49,949 nt of DNA from Nitrososphaerota archaeon (GCA_003135575.1 PLCG01000110.1:1-49949); one strand, 5' to 3'. Positions 7,753-15,368 are shown, numbered from the stretch's first letter. Notes: a model not told the origin generated them from the letters alone. Numbers and translations are program-made.

Positions 7753-8226
7753 ATGGTCCTGCGAATAGGCCAGAGGGTGCCCGACTTTTCTCTGCCCGAC
7801 ACCAACAAGCAAGAGAGGAAGCTGTCGGAGTTCACGCAAAAAGGAAAGACCGTGTTGCTCTTCTTCCCGTTCGCCTTCTCAGGAGTTTGCGACAAGGAGA
7901 TGTGTGTGTTCAGGGATGGTGCGACCAAACTTAACTCGCTCAACGCGCAAACGGTGGGCATCAGTGTGGATAGTCTCTTCACGTTGAAGGTCTTCGCACA
8001 GACCTACAACCTGCAGTTCCCCCTCCTTAGCGACTTCAACAAGAAGGTCTCGAAGGCCTATGACGTCCTTCAGGACCCTTGGCCGGGATTCGGATACAAG
8101 GGCGTCTCCAAGCGTGCGGCCCTCGTCCTTGACGGCAAGGGAATCCTCAGGTACAAGTGGGTGACCGACGCCCCCTCAAACGAGCCTCCTTACGAAGAGA
8201 TTATGTTAGCTCTGGGCAAGCTCTAA
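7753..8226 (+). CDS. Peroxiredoxin (AhpC/TSA, Bcp/AhpE-like)
   Basis: A 157-residue thioredoxin-fold peroxidase. The peroxidatic cysteine sits in FPFAFSGVCDKEMC; the usual PxxxTxxC threonine is replaced by serine. FRDGATKL, then VGISVDSLFTLKVFAQ and FPLLSDFN complete the family pattern, and R123 in SKRAALVLDGKG is the conserved active-site arginine. A second cysteine five residues later (C-x4-C) may act as a resolving residue. It reduces peroxides in the cytosol using a thioredoxin-like donor. A TTAAATC element about 30 bp before the ATG supports the start. Confidence 0.88.
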   Translation: MVLRIGQRVPDFSLPDTNKQERKLSEFTQKGKTVLLFFPFAFSGVCDKEMCVFRDGATKLNSLNAQTVGISVDSLFTLKVFAQTYNLQFPLLSDFNKKVSKAYDVLQDPWPGFGYKGVSKRAALVLDGKGILRYKWVTDAPSNEPPYEEIMLALGKL

Positions 8227-8284
8227 CGAATGCGTGAGAAGTAGGTCTCCTTTTATAGGAGTTAAGCGGCCTATTTTTCGTAAA

Positions 8285-8647
8285 ATGTCGTCAGAGGCAA
8301 CGAAGATGATCAAGCCGGTGGTGGACATCACGGAGAACGCTGCCTCAGAACTGAAGACTTACCTCGCAAAACAGGACAAACCGATGGCTGGTCTGAGGGT
8401 CTTCGTCTCGGCGGGCGGGTGCTCTGGCCTCTCGTACGGCATGGTCCCCGAAGAGAAGTCGACCGACGACGACTACGTCATAGTGCAGCACGGAGCGAAA
8501 CTGATTGTCGACAAGTCGAGCATGCCGTTTATCGCCGGATCTGTGATTGATTTCCAGTCCGACAAGTTGATGGGTGGTGGGTTCGTGGTTAAGAATCCGA
8601 ACGCGGTTTCCACCTGCGGATGCGGCGAATCTTTCAAGACTGAGTAA
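8285..8647 (+). CDS. A-type iron-sulfur cluster carrier (IscA/ErpA/HesB)
   Basis: A 120-residue protein when started at the ATG at 8285. The three ligand cysteines of A-type carriers are present: C46 in SAGGCSGLSYG, and C111 and C113 in STCGCGESF. It has the family-typical FVKNPN-like segment (FVVKNPNAVSTCGCG). It receives and hands on [2Fe-2S]/[4Fe-4S] clusters. The open frame extends back to 8234, but a TTTTATAG box at about 8250 sits about 33 bp before 8285 inside that extension, which favours 8285. Confidence 0.9.
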   Translation: MSSEATKMIKPVVDITENAASELKTYLAKQDKPMAGLRVFVSAGGCSGLSYGMVPEEKSTDDDYVIVQHGAKLIVDKSSMPFIAGSVIDFQSDKLMGGGFVVKNPNAVSTCGCGESFKTE

Positions 8648-8693
8648 GGCCGATACTTCAAACCTATATTGGGTTGCAAGCCCAGTGGAGGCC

Positions 8694-8874
8694 GCCGGGG
8701 TGGCGGAGTCTGGTTAACGCGCGGGCAATTCGCTCCGCTCTGGGTGGAGTGGGTGAATCCGCATCTCGAGATCATCCGACTTGACAGCCCGTGACCTCAC
8801 GGTCATGTGGGTTCAAATCGCGCGGAGGAGGAATACGCTGTGCTCCTCCACGGGTGGAAATCCCACCCCCGGCG
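8694..8874 (+). tRNA. tRNA-Ser (anticodon CGA) with three predicted introns
   Basis: The outer parts are clear: acceptor GCCGGGG (8694-8700) with CCCCGGC (8867-8873), discriminator G8874, D-stem GCG/CGC, anticodon stem CGGGC (8722-8726) with GCCCG (8787-8791), class II variable arm 8792-8806, and T-stem GTGGG/CCCAC (8807-8811 / 8862-8866). A 7-nt loop needs 53 nt removed from the anticodon arm, and the T-loop is split by 43 nt. Bulge-helix-bulge models give intron 1 at 8727-8764 (position 31/32), intron 2 at 8772-8786 or equivalently 8771-8785 (37/38) and intron 3 at 8818-8860 (59/60). Joining the exons gives an 85-nt tRNA with loop CTCGAGA and T-loop TTCAAAT. TATATT at 8665-8670 is a plausible promoter. 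No CCA is encoded. The gene ends 1 bp before the convergent thyX stop. Confidence 0.82.
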
Positions 8875-8875
8875 C

Positions 8876-9670
8876 TCAAACCTTGTTGTACTTCGGTCGC
8901 CAGCTTCGGGTCTTGTCTTCAAGCTCCGTGTACTCGAAATCCTGATAGATCAGCGGGAACTTCTCCTTCATGAGCCTGGCGACCTTGTCGAAGACGAATC
9001 TTATCTCGACCTCCGCAGACTCCGCGGTCCGCATGCTGATGACGTGGCGGATGGTCCGATGGTTCGCGCTCCAGACTATCGAGGTGGCCATGCCGTCAGG
9101 CATGATTCTCCTTAAGGCGGAGGTGATCCGCTTCTTCACGTCAAAGTTCAGCTTGTCCCAGCCGTAGGAATTTTCGAGCTCGTGATAGTTGTGCTCTATC
9201 TGCTCGATTATCGATTTCACTTCTTTCTTCTTGTCTTGGAACTCCGGTGGGAGCCAGAAGCGCACGTGCGTCGGCCGGACGTACCTGAGGGACTCTTGGC
9301 TTATCGCGACGCCGACCCTGTGTCGCACCAACTCATGGGTAAACACCCTGCTGACATTGAGGAAGGCGAAAGTGCAGGTCGCGTGCTCGAATATGGAGCC
9401 GTCGCCCTTTGACAGAGTGTTGTCGATGTAGTCACGTGAGCTCTCCCTTATCTTGGTGACGTTCGGGTTAAGGCCCACGCCGAAGCTCTTGTAGCAGATT
9501 CGTCCGGCGACCTCAGTGAGCAGCTCACCTTGTGATTTCGAGGCCTCCTCAGTCCTTGCGAGCCACTTTGTGGCTGTCTCTTGGCCGACCGAGGCCAGCA
9601 TAGTTTTTAGTTGATCGAAATTGATTTTGCTTTCGGCTATCAGATAGACCTGAGGTTCGACGAATTCCAA
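8876..9670 (-). CDS. thyX: Flavin-dependent thymidylate synthase ThyX
   Basis: A 264-residue protein carrying the ThyX signature region ELVRHRVGVAISQESLRYV, in which the RHR and the serine of QES bind FAD and dUMP. FEHATCTFAFLNVSRVFTHELVRHR upstream and SANHRTIRHVISMRTAESAEVEIR downstream are also family-typical. It makes dTMP from dUMP using methylene-tetrahydrofolate and NAD(P)H. Its methylene donor would come from SHMT and GcvT, both encoded in this window. The start is a TTG; a possible TATA (ATTAAATAG) lies about 45 bp upstream, so a short leader is possible. No ThyA is present here. Confidence 0.93.
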   Translation of the reverse strand: MEFVEPQVYLIAESKINFDQLKTMLASVGQETATKWLARTEEASKSQGELLTEVAGRICYKSFGVGLNPNVTKIRESSRDYIDNTLSKGDGSIFEHATCTFAFLNVSRVFTHELVRHRVGVAISQESLRYVRPTHVRFWLPPEFQDKKKEVKSIIEQIEHNYHELENSYGWDKLNFDVKKRITSALRRIMPDGMATSIVWSANHRTIRHVISMRTAESAEVEIRFVFDKVARLMKEKFPLIYQDFEYTELEDKTRSWRPKYNKV

Positions 9671-9869
9671 TTCTATGTTTGTCTCCCTTCCACGTGCTGC
9701 GATTTGACGTTGCTATTTAATTTGCGTGAAGATATTCGGAGAAGGCCTCGTGAAAACGATGTTTGCTAGAGGTTTTCGCAATCCACGGTCCGCCGGCGGA
9801 TGGTGTGGGAGCCAAGTCTCGTTACTCTAAATTAAATATGGGAGTAGTGTGTGTTTGAATTGGAGTAGA

Positions 9870-11210
9870 ATGCCTGTATTCGGCACTGCGGGCGTGAGAG
9901 GGGTGTTCAACTCCACGCAGACTCCCGAGCAGGTACATCAGTTCGTCGAGGCTGCAGCCTTCGTGTTCGGCAAGGGCAGTTACGGGGTAGGGTGGGACGG
10001 GAGGAAGAGCTCCACGGTCCTCTCGCGGGTCGTGGCGGCGTCGGTCGCGGGGTGTGGGAGCGATGCGATTCAGTTCGGTCTGGTTCCTACACCCGTAGTC
10101 GCGTTTGGGACACGTGCGCATAATTGCGAGCTTGGGTTTTCAGTGACGGCGTCACATAACCCTCCTGAGTTCTCAGGAGTGAAGGTCTTCAACAAGAGAG
10201 GGATGGAACTTTCACGGGAAGAAGAGGGACGGATTGAGCGGGGGATGATCGTGGAATCGGTCAAGAGTTCTGCGACGCCTGGGTCAATCAAATCGCGCGA
10301 TGTGCTCGCGCCTTACACAAAGGCCCTGGTTTCTCGTTTCTCCAAGGCAGAGGAGCCTCTGCGGATTGTCGTCGATTGTGCGACAGGCCCAGCGGCGTTG
10401 GTGACGCCGAACTTGTTAACCAGCTTGGGCCACAAGGTGATTCCGCTCAACACGCAAATCTCGTGGCGCTTCTCGGCGAGGCACCCAGAACCTATCGCGG
10501 AGACTCTCGGAGAGACGGCAGCGTTCGTCGGAGGGGTGCAGGCGGATTTGGGGTTCGCCCACGATGGTGATGGCGACAGGTTGGTCTTGATCAACTCTGT
10601 GGGTCGCGTGCTTCCAGACTACGTCACCTCTGTCCTCGCGCTCGAGGCCCTGGGTAAGAGCTCTGGCTCGGTGATCATCTCGGAGAATAGCTCGTTCGCG
10701 GTGGAGGAGGCAGCCGAAGCGATGGGACTGCGTGTCGTCCGCGGAAAAATTGGAAAGACGTTCGCGGAGATTGACAAGGAGGGCGCTGTGCTCGCGACGG
10801 AGCCGAGCAAAATCGTGGACCCGAGTTGGGGTATGTGGGAAGACGGCATCTACTGCGCCGCGTTGATTGCTGATGCGGTTGCTAAAAGGTCTGACTTGCG
10901 GAAGATTCTCAATGGGGAGTTCGAATGGCTCTACAAGCAACTCAATCTACCAGTGTCCCTGGATATCGCTAAGCTCGGGGACCAAATCGACGAGTACTTC
11001 TCGAAATATAGGATCGTGGAGAGACGGTCTGTCGACGGGTTGCGCCTGGTCTTCAAGGACAAGTCGTGGGTGATGTTCAGGCCGTCGGGCACGGAGCCGA
11101 AGACTCGGATATATTGCGAAGCCAAGGACGAACTCAGGCTCTCCGAATTGGTTGAGACCGCAAAAAGCCTGGTAGAGCGCTTGGCCAGGCCCACAATCAA
11201 CTCACGGTGA
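9870..11210 (+). CDS. glmM: Phosphohexomutase (phosphoglucosamine/phosphomannomutase family)
   Basis: A 446-residue alpha-D-phosphohexomutase counted from the ATG at 9870. The phosphorylated serine is S95 in SVTASHNPPEFSGVK, the metal loop is DGDGDR near residue 232, and the sugar-phosphate loop is RPSGTEPKTRIYCEA near the C-terminus. All four domains are present. FGTAGVRGVFN at the N-terminus matches archaeal GlmM/PMM enzymes; substrate preference (glucosamine-6-P or mannose-6-P) cannot be told from sequence. The frame extends seven codons upstream, but an AAATTAAATATG element at about 9829-9839 is about 33 bp before 9870. It precedes dp1 by 7 bp and may be cotranscribed with it. Confidence 0.88.
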   Translation: MPVFGTAGVRGVFNSTQTPEQVHQFVEAAAFVFGKGSYGVGWDGRKSSTVLSRVVAASVAGCGSDAIQFGLVPTPVVAFGTRAHNCELGFSVTASHNPPEFSGVKVFNKRGMELSREEEGRIERGMIVESVKSSATPGSIKSRDVLAPYTKALVSRFSKAEEPLRIVVDCATGPAALVTPNLLTSLGHKVIPLNTQISWRFSARHPEPIAETLGETAAFVGGVQADLGFAHDGDGDRLVLINSVGRVLPDYVTSVLALEALGKSSGSVIISENSSFAVEEAAEAMGLRVVRGKIGKTFAEIDKEGAVLATEPSKIVDPSWGMWEDGIYCAALIADAVAKRSDLRKILNGEFEWLYKQLNLPVSLDIAKLGDQIDEYFSKYRIVERRSVDGLRLVFKDKSWVMFRPSGTEPKTRIYCEAKDELRLSELVETAKSLVERLARPTINSR

Positions 11211-11217
11211 TTGTGTC

Positions 11218-12705
11218 ATGGCGACGGCAGAGATGGTCATGGCTGTTTCGAGGGCGCTTTCACAGGGTTATCAGATAGATTCGGATGCATTCTCTCTTCT
11301 CTCCGAGTTGTCTAGCAAGGGGGATGTCGAACCGATACTGAAATCGGTCATTCAGAAGAAGGAATCACTGAAGGCGGAGCGTATGATATTAAGATCAGAC
11401 TTCGACGAATTCGTTCCCAGGGACGAGTCGCAGAGCAGGGTCGTTGTCGATTCTGCAGACTTGGTCGCGGATCTCGTGGTGGTTAGCGACCCGACTGACA
11501 GCATCGCGCCCGCTGAAGCGGAAGCTGGCTTCAAGAGACTCTTCCAGGATAGGTATGCGCATCTACTGGAGATAGCACGGCGGCGACCGGACTCGAAGAA
11601 CGTCGTGTCAATCGAGTCAGGGAGGGAGATGAAGGAGAGGGAGTACAAGATTGCCGGGTTGCTGTCTTCGAGAAACAGCAGGAAGGGAGGTGGCGTCGAA
11701 CTGGTGCTGGACGACCCGACCGGGAGCGCCAAGTTGTATTGTGGAGAGAAGGTCGCTGATTCAGCGTTGTCGTTGCCGCTGGATAGCCTAGTCGTGGCGG
11801 AGGTAGCGCTGGGGAAGGGAGGACAACTCTATGCGAGAGAGTTGCTACTGCCTGACATCCCGACAAGGAAGCTCGTAGGCTCGTCGCGCAGGGTGTATGC
11901 GGTCATGTTATCGGATTTGCACATCGGTAGTAAGACGTTCCTCGCGGATGATTTTAGCCGCTTCTTGGCGTGGTTAAACGGAAAGCTTGGCGACCTAGAC
12001 ATCGTCGAGCGCATACGCTATGTCATTGTCGCAGGTGATGTGGTAGACGGTATCGGAGTATATCCCGGTCAAGAGTTCCAGCTCACCGAGAGGAACCTAA
12101 GGCGTCAGTATGTTATGGCGAGGGAGTTTCTCTCGCAAGTCCCCAAGCACATGAAGCTGCTTCTAATTCCAGGCAATCACGATCCCGTGAGACAGGCCCT
12201 TCCTCAGCCGGCCGTATCGATTGATGCTTCGGGACCTCTCTACAGCTTGGAGAATGCCGTCCATCTCGGAGGTCCTACAAACATCAAATTGGACGGCGTG
12301 AATTTCCTAATCTATCACGGCAGAAGTCTGGACGACATCATAGCGACCGTCCCAGACCTGACCTACGACAGGCCTGTGGAGGCGATGGAAGTGTTGCTCA
12401 AGGCCAGGCACCTGGCGCCGACCTATGGAAAGCGGACGGCGCTCTCTCCTGAGCTGAGAGACATGTTGGTGATTGACCCTGTTCCCGACGTTTTCCACGC
12501 GGGGCACGTGCACACGCTCGATGTAGGAAGTTATCGGGGTACGCTGGTCGTGAACTCGGGCACGTTCCAGGGACAGACGCCTTTCCAGGCGAACATGGGA
12601 ATCGATCCGATATCATCCATCGTGCCGATTCTGAACTTGTCGACTCTTGAGGTGATTAAGAGGAATTTCACGAAGATGAGTTTTGGCGAACTACAGCAGG
12701 CCTAG
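11218..12705 (+). CDS. polD1: DNA polymerase D small subunit (DP1), 3'-5' exonuclease
   Basis: A 495-residue protein with an N-terminal regulatory region, an OB-fold and a C-terminal calcineurin-like phosphoesterase domain. Metal ligands are seen in SDLHIGSK (near 233), VAGDVVDG, PGNHDP (near 320), YHGRSLDD and HAGHVHT. The NSGTFQGQTPFQ ending is diagnostic for DP1. It provides proofreading and binds DP2, which is encoded 4.3 kb downstream across the origin. It follows the phosphohexomutase by 7 bp and its last 15 bp overlap the convergent cdc6 gene. The active-site histidines appear intact. Confidence 0.95.
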   Translation: MATAEMVMAVSRALSQGYQIDSDAFSLLSELSSKGDVEPILKSVIQKKESLKAERMILRSDFDEFVPRDESQSRVVVDSADLVADLVVVSDPTDSIAPAEAEAGFKRLFQDRYAHLLEIARRRPDSKNVVSIESGREMKEREYKIAGLLSSRNSRKGGGVELVLDDPTGSAKLYCGEKVADSALSLPLDSLVVAEVALGKGGQLYARELLLPDIPTRKLVGSSRRVYAVMLSDLHIGSKTFLADDFSRFLAWLNGKLGDLDIVERIRYVIVAGDVVDGIGVYPGQEFQLTERNLRRQYVMAREFLSQVPKHMKLLLIPGNHDPVRQALPQPAVSIDASGPLYSLENAVHLGGPTNIKLDGVNFLIYHGRSLDDIIATVPDLTYDRPVEAMEVLLKARHLAPTYGKRTALSPELRDMLVIDPVPDVFHAGHVHTLDVGSYRGTLVVNSGTFQGQTPFQANMGIDPISSIVPILNLSTLEVIKRNFTKMSFGELQQA

Positions 12706-13884
12706 CAGTTGGGAGTCTTCGGCCATGACCTTGCTTAATGTGCCGGTGTGAATCAGCAACCGGATTCTCTTCGTTCTACCTCTCCTTCCCTTGCTGACGA
12801 CTGCGGCCTCCAAGAGGCCGAGTAGGTCGAGCTCCGCGAGAATGCCGCTTACCCTTCGTTGGGTCAGGGCGTCGATGCCGAACCGTCGCGCAAGGCCTTC
12901 GTAAGCCAAGTAGAGGTCGCCGGTGTTGGTCCCGTTAGAAAACTTGGAAGCGGTTAGGAGGACGAGTTTGTTCTGAATGGGTAGAGAGCGCAGCGCGTCT
13001 TCGACCCGGTTGCTCTCGACCCTCTCAGAGGCCTTCCTTATGCAGTCCTCCGTGACTTCGTGTATGCCCTCTCTTTCTGCTATTTCTCCGGCAACACGGA
13101 GGAGATCCACAGCGCGCCTAGCATCACCGTGTTCAGAGCCAGCCATGGCCGCACAGAGATTGAGCACTGCACTCGGCACAACTCCCGGCTTGAACGCAAT
13201 CTTCTCGCGGGCAGTTAGGATCGCTCGAAGTTCCTCAGTGGTGTATGGTGGGAAGACCAGTTCTTCTTCTCCCAAGCTACTAAGGACCCGTGGGTCAAGT
13301 TCATCCTTGAATTTGAGGTCGTTTGATATTCCAACTATTGTGAAAAAACCAGGTTTGACTTCCTCACCTGCCCTTGTAAACTGGTAGAGGACGTCGTCTC
13401 CGTATGCGCTGACCAGGTAGTCTATCTCGTCCAGAACCAGTATCAGATGGGCCTTGGTGGTGCTGATTGATGTGAAGATTCGGTCTAGGACAGTGCCTAT
13501 CGATAGGCCCGTTCCCGGTATCTTCTTGTCTTCGGGGAGAGGTAAGGACTCGGCGATTTTGGCCAGCGTCCGATACTCCGTGCTCGAGATTCTGGTGTTG
13601 ACATAGCAAGTGACTATCTGTTTCGAGGCATCCTGGGCCTGAAGCCTCTCGACGACGAGTCTGGCTACTGCGGTCTTCCCGGTGCCGGTCTTGCCGTAAA
13701 GCAAGAGGTTGGATGGTTTGGATCCGTGTAGAGCAGGAGCGAGAATCTGCGCCACCTGCCGAATTTGATTCTCCCTGAAAGGGAGCTTCTCAGGAACATA
13801 GTCTGGAGACAGAGCATCCCGGTTCTGGAAAAGAGCTCTGCCTTGCTTGGCTCTCTGGAAAATTTCGTCCAATGAGTCAGGCAT
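12691..13884 (-). CDS. cdc6: Orc1/Cdc6 origin-binding initiator ATPase
   Basis: A 397-residue AAA+ protein with a C-terminal winged helix. PDYVPEKLPFRENQIRQVAQIL is the initiator-specific N-terminal segment. Walker A is LLYGKTGTGKTAV near residue 65, Walker B is LILVLDEID, and sensor 1 is GISNDL. The ISM-type loop is followed by sensor 2 GDARRAVDLLRVAG and the wHTH (ALTQRRVSGILAELDLLGLLEA). It binds ORB elements and loads MCM. Four ORB-like sequences lie directly upstream of its ATG, one between its TATA box (CTTATTTAG, 13908-13916 minus strand) and the start. The ATG is about 28 bp from the TATA, consistent with leaderless transcription. Confidence 0.96.
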   Translation of the reverse strand: MPDSLDEIFQRAKQGRALFQNRDALSPDYVPEKLPFRENQIRQVAQILAPALHGSKPSNLLLYGKTGTGKTAVARLVVERLQAQDASKQIVTCYVNTRISSTEYRTLAKIAESLPLPEDKKIPGTGLSIGTVLDRIFTSISTTKAHLILVLDEIDYLVSAYGDDVLYQFTRAGEEVKPGFFTIVGISNDLKFKDELDPRVLSSLGEEELVFPPYTTEELRAILTAREKIAFKPGVVPSAVLNLCAAMAGSEHGDARRAVDLLRVAGEIAEREGIHEVTEDCIRKASERVESNRVEDALRSLPIQNKLVLLTASKFSNGTNTGDLYLAYEGLARRFGIDALTQRRVSGILAELDLLGLLEAAVVSKGRRGRTKRIRLLIHTGTLSKVMAEDSQLLGLL

Positions 13885-13888
13885 TGGT

Positions 13889-13902
13889 AATCAGTGGAAA
13901 CA
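13889..13902 (+). promoter_or_regulatory. ORB-like element 1 (mini-ORB)
   Basis: The core TCAGTGGAAACAG matches the ORB core TCCAGTGGAAAC with one base lacking and has no G-string. It lies between the cdc6 TATA box and ATG, so Cdc6 bound here could repress its own transcription. Confidence 0.6.
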
Positions 13903-13921
13903 GTGGTCTAAATAAGGCCCT

Positions 13922-13943
13922 GCCCCTCCATTTCCAGTGGAAG
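13922..13943 (-). promoter_or_regulatory. ORB element 2
   Basis: On the minus strand it reads CTTCCACTGGAAATGGAGGG, i.e. the dyad core TTCCACTGGAA followed by the G-rich tail that sets ORB polarity. It faces element 1. Confidence 0.75.
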
Positions 13944-14098
13944 GCCGTAAGAAGATTTAGAGTAATACAAGGATAATACTATGTAAGAAGATGCTCGCTC
14001 TTGGATGAAATTCTCTCTTATTCTCTTTAATTGACTACTTTGGATGACAACACGTCTATCAATCACACGAACTTTGAACCTCGACGCTGACCTCAATC

Positions 14099-14120
14099 CT
14101 CCAGTGGAAACGCACGGGTC
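14099..14120 (+). promoter_or_regulatory. ORB element 3
   Basis: On the plus strand it reads CTCCAGTGGAAACGCACGGG, with the full core and a G-tail. It faces element 4 across 110 bp. Confidence 0.8.
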
Positions 14121-14130
14121 CCCTCTCCAA

Positions 14131-14358
14131 TGTGAACACCATGTGAAGCCTGACTCGTTCTCCCCATTCCTGCTTTGGACAACCAGCACTACCCAGACTC
14201 AGCTTCGTTCACACAAACCTGGCTTGTTTAGACCCCTTTGTTTCCACTGGAACCACTATTCGGCTAAAGGCCAAGACTTACCTGTGAAGCGGTGTGAAAC
14301 ACCCAAACCATCTCAACATACGGTCAACCTTTGTTTGCAGTCGGTTCACAACTTCACA
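14131..14358. repeat. TGTGAA repeat family in the origin (7 copies)
   Basis: TGTGAA occurs on the plus strand at 14131, 14142, 14283 and 14293, and on the minus strand (TTCACA) at 14208, 14345 and 14353. Several form close pairs spaced 11, 10 and 8 bp, near one helical turn. They are separate from the ORBs and are concentrated on the side next to the wHTH gene. They may bind a second initiator or an origin-linked wHTH protein. Confidence 0.6.
14231..14254 (-). promoter_or_regulatory. ORB element 4 (near-consensus)
   Basis: On the minus strand the core TTCCAGTGGAAACAAAG is followed by GGG. This is almost identical to the ORB consensus known from Pyrococcus, Sulfolobus and haloarchaeal origins, and is the best match in the window. 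Confidence 0.85.
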
Positions 14359-14400
14359 CCATCCTTGGTTTTAACGTGCCGGCAGACCCTTCACGTCCTC

Positions 14401-14802
14401 TTGCGGAAGAAGGTAAAGGTCGAGATAACTGACGAGGAAGGAACTACATACAGTCTCGCTCTGCAAGGCAAGGTCTCCCATGACAAGGTGATGCGGATGA
14501 TGGAGCTCATCGATCTCTTGGGGCAGGGCGACCACAACCCTGCCGAGTCGAACGTTCCTGACGGATCGACCGCATATGGTAAAATTCTGAAGCTCATCCA
14601 GTCTTCATATTCAGCGAAAGAATTCTCCTCCGCTGACATCGCCCGCGATTATGAAGATTTGCACGATTCACCTATACCACTGAGTACTGTGGCGACCTAC
14701 CTATCGAGACTGGCCGACAGAGGACTCCTCAAACGCCAGAAGTTCGGCAACTCATGGGTGTACCGGCTCGTACACCTATCGAGCAGTCAGCTTGCTACGT
14801 AG
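14401..14802 (+). CDS. Origin-linked winged-helix protein
   Basis: About 133 residues when started at the TTG at 14401, which lies about 30 bp after a TTTTAA element. The upstream open frame to 14044 runs through the ORBs and its translation is rich in T, P, H and C, unlike a protein. From 14401 it reads KKVKVEITDEEGTTYSLALQGKVS, a small beta domain, then a linker. A clear winged helix follows: FSSADIARDYEDLHDSPIPLSTVATYLSRLADRGLLKRQ, then GNSWVYRLV as wing. It borders the origin opposite cdc6. WhiP occupies a comparable place at one Sulfolobus origin; homology to WhiP is not claimed. Its 3' end overlaps the convergent next gene by 16 bp. Confidence 0.72.
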   Translation: MRKKVKVEITDEEGTTYSLALQGKVSHDKVMRMMELIDLLGQGDHNPAESNVPDGSTAYGKILKLIQSSYSAKEFSSADIARDYEDLHDSPIPLSTVATYLSRLADRGLLKRQKFGNSWVYRLVHLSSSQLAT

Positions 14803-15341
14803 GACTTACCGCTTTCTGTGATCTCATAGACGTAGGGTTTGTTCCTGTCGTTCCTAATCACCAAACCACGGTCGAAAAGCGCCTTCATCAATCGGGCGGT
14901 GTGCTCCCTTGATCTCCCCACCTCTTCCTTGATTTGAGCGGACGTCCTAGGGCCTTCAGATAGCAGACGCAACACCCTTGTCTCAGTTTCTGTCCCCTCG
15001 GCAACAAGAACCGCGGGCTGCGCTACACGCACAGACTCAAAGGCCTTACTCGTGCTCACAGCTGCATTCGTCACAGCGGCTGGTGAGGATCGGAGCTGTG
15101 ATGTGGGTGACGTAAAACCAAATCGCGAGGAAAGAACCTCGGTCTTCGCCATCAAATCAATGATTCGAGCGTCCACAACAGAGAAACGCGAGCTCACAGA
15201 GTCCCATACATCCTTGGCAAGCCTGGTCGAAACATCTGCTTCCTTTACCAAGCTCCTATATCGCCAGAGCAGAGTACCTAGAATCACAACTGCCGCGGTG
15301 ATGACCGCTGCTGAAGCTGCAAGAACATAATCATCCAACAA
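14787..15341 (-). CDS. Membrane-anchored winged-helix protein
   Basis: A 184-residue protein, TTG start. Residues 5-27 (YVLAASAAVITAAVVILGTLLW) form one transmembrane helix, followed by RYR. A helical linker (residues 30-70) and a low-complexity S/A/V-rich spacer lead to a C-terminal MarR-like winged helix: ETRVLRLLSEGPRTSAQIKEEVGRSREHTARLMKALFDRGLVIRN, then YVYEITESGKSYV. The DNA-binding domain would face the cytoplasm if the N-terminus is outside. A TATATC element (minus strand, 15371-15377) is about 30 bp upstream. The gene converges on the origin-linked wHTH gene. A membrane-tethered DNA-binding protein beside an origin is unusual; its role is unknown. Confidence 0.75.
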   Translation of the reverse strand: MLDDYVLAASAAVITAAVVILGTLLWRYRSLVKEADVSTRLAKDVWDSVSSRFSVVDARIIDLMAKTEVLSSRFGFTSPTSQLRSSPAAVTNAAVSTSKAFESVRVAQPAVLVAEGTETETRVLRLLSEGPRTSAQIKEEVGRSREHTARLMKALFDRGLVIRNDRNKPYVYEITESGKSYVAS

Positions 15342-15368
15342 TACGCGTCACAATCTGTGTGATGCTAC

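Larger units (their letters stand above)
13885..14400. other. oriC: Predicted chromosomal replication origin (oriC)
   Basis: A gene-free stretch of about 515 bp between divergent cdc6 and a wHTH gene. It holds four ORB-like elements in two facing pairs (13889-13902 + with 13922-13943 -, and 14099-14120 + with 14231-14254 -). Between the pairs, 13946-14050 is visibly AT-richer than its surroundings and is the likely unwinding element. To the right, seven TGTGAA/TTCACA motifs lie between 14131 and 14358. An open frame crosses the plus strand here, but its translation is compositionally odd and the frame only resembles protein after 14401. Established knowledge: archaeal origins sit beside cdc6 and carry inverted ORBs around an AT-rich unwinding region. 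Confidence 0.85.

Noticed and set aside
8727..8786. Reading the tRNA-Ser anticodon arm with one 53-nt intron (anticodon UGA)
   Set aside because: This gives a loop with C at position 37 and only a weak bulge-helix-bulge, while intron 1 at 8727-8764 has a strong one and leaves the standard loop CTCGAGA.
14044..14400. Open frame running through the origin as an N-terminal extension of the wHTH gene
   Set aside because: It covers the ORBs and TGTGAA repeats, its translation is rich in T, P, H and C without any domain pattern, and a TTG with a TATA-like element at the right distance exists at 14401.
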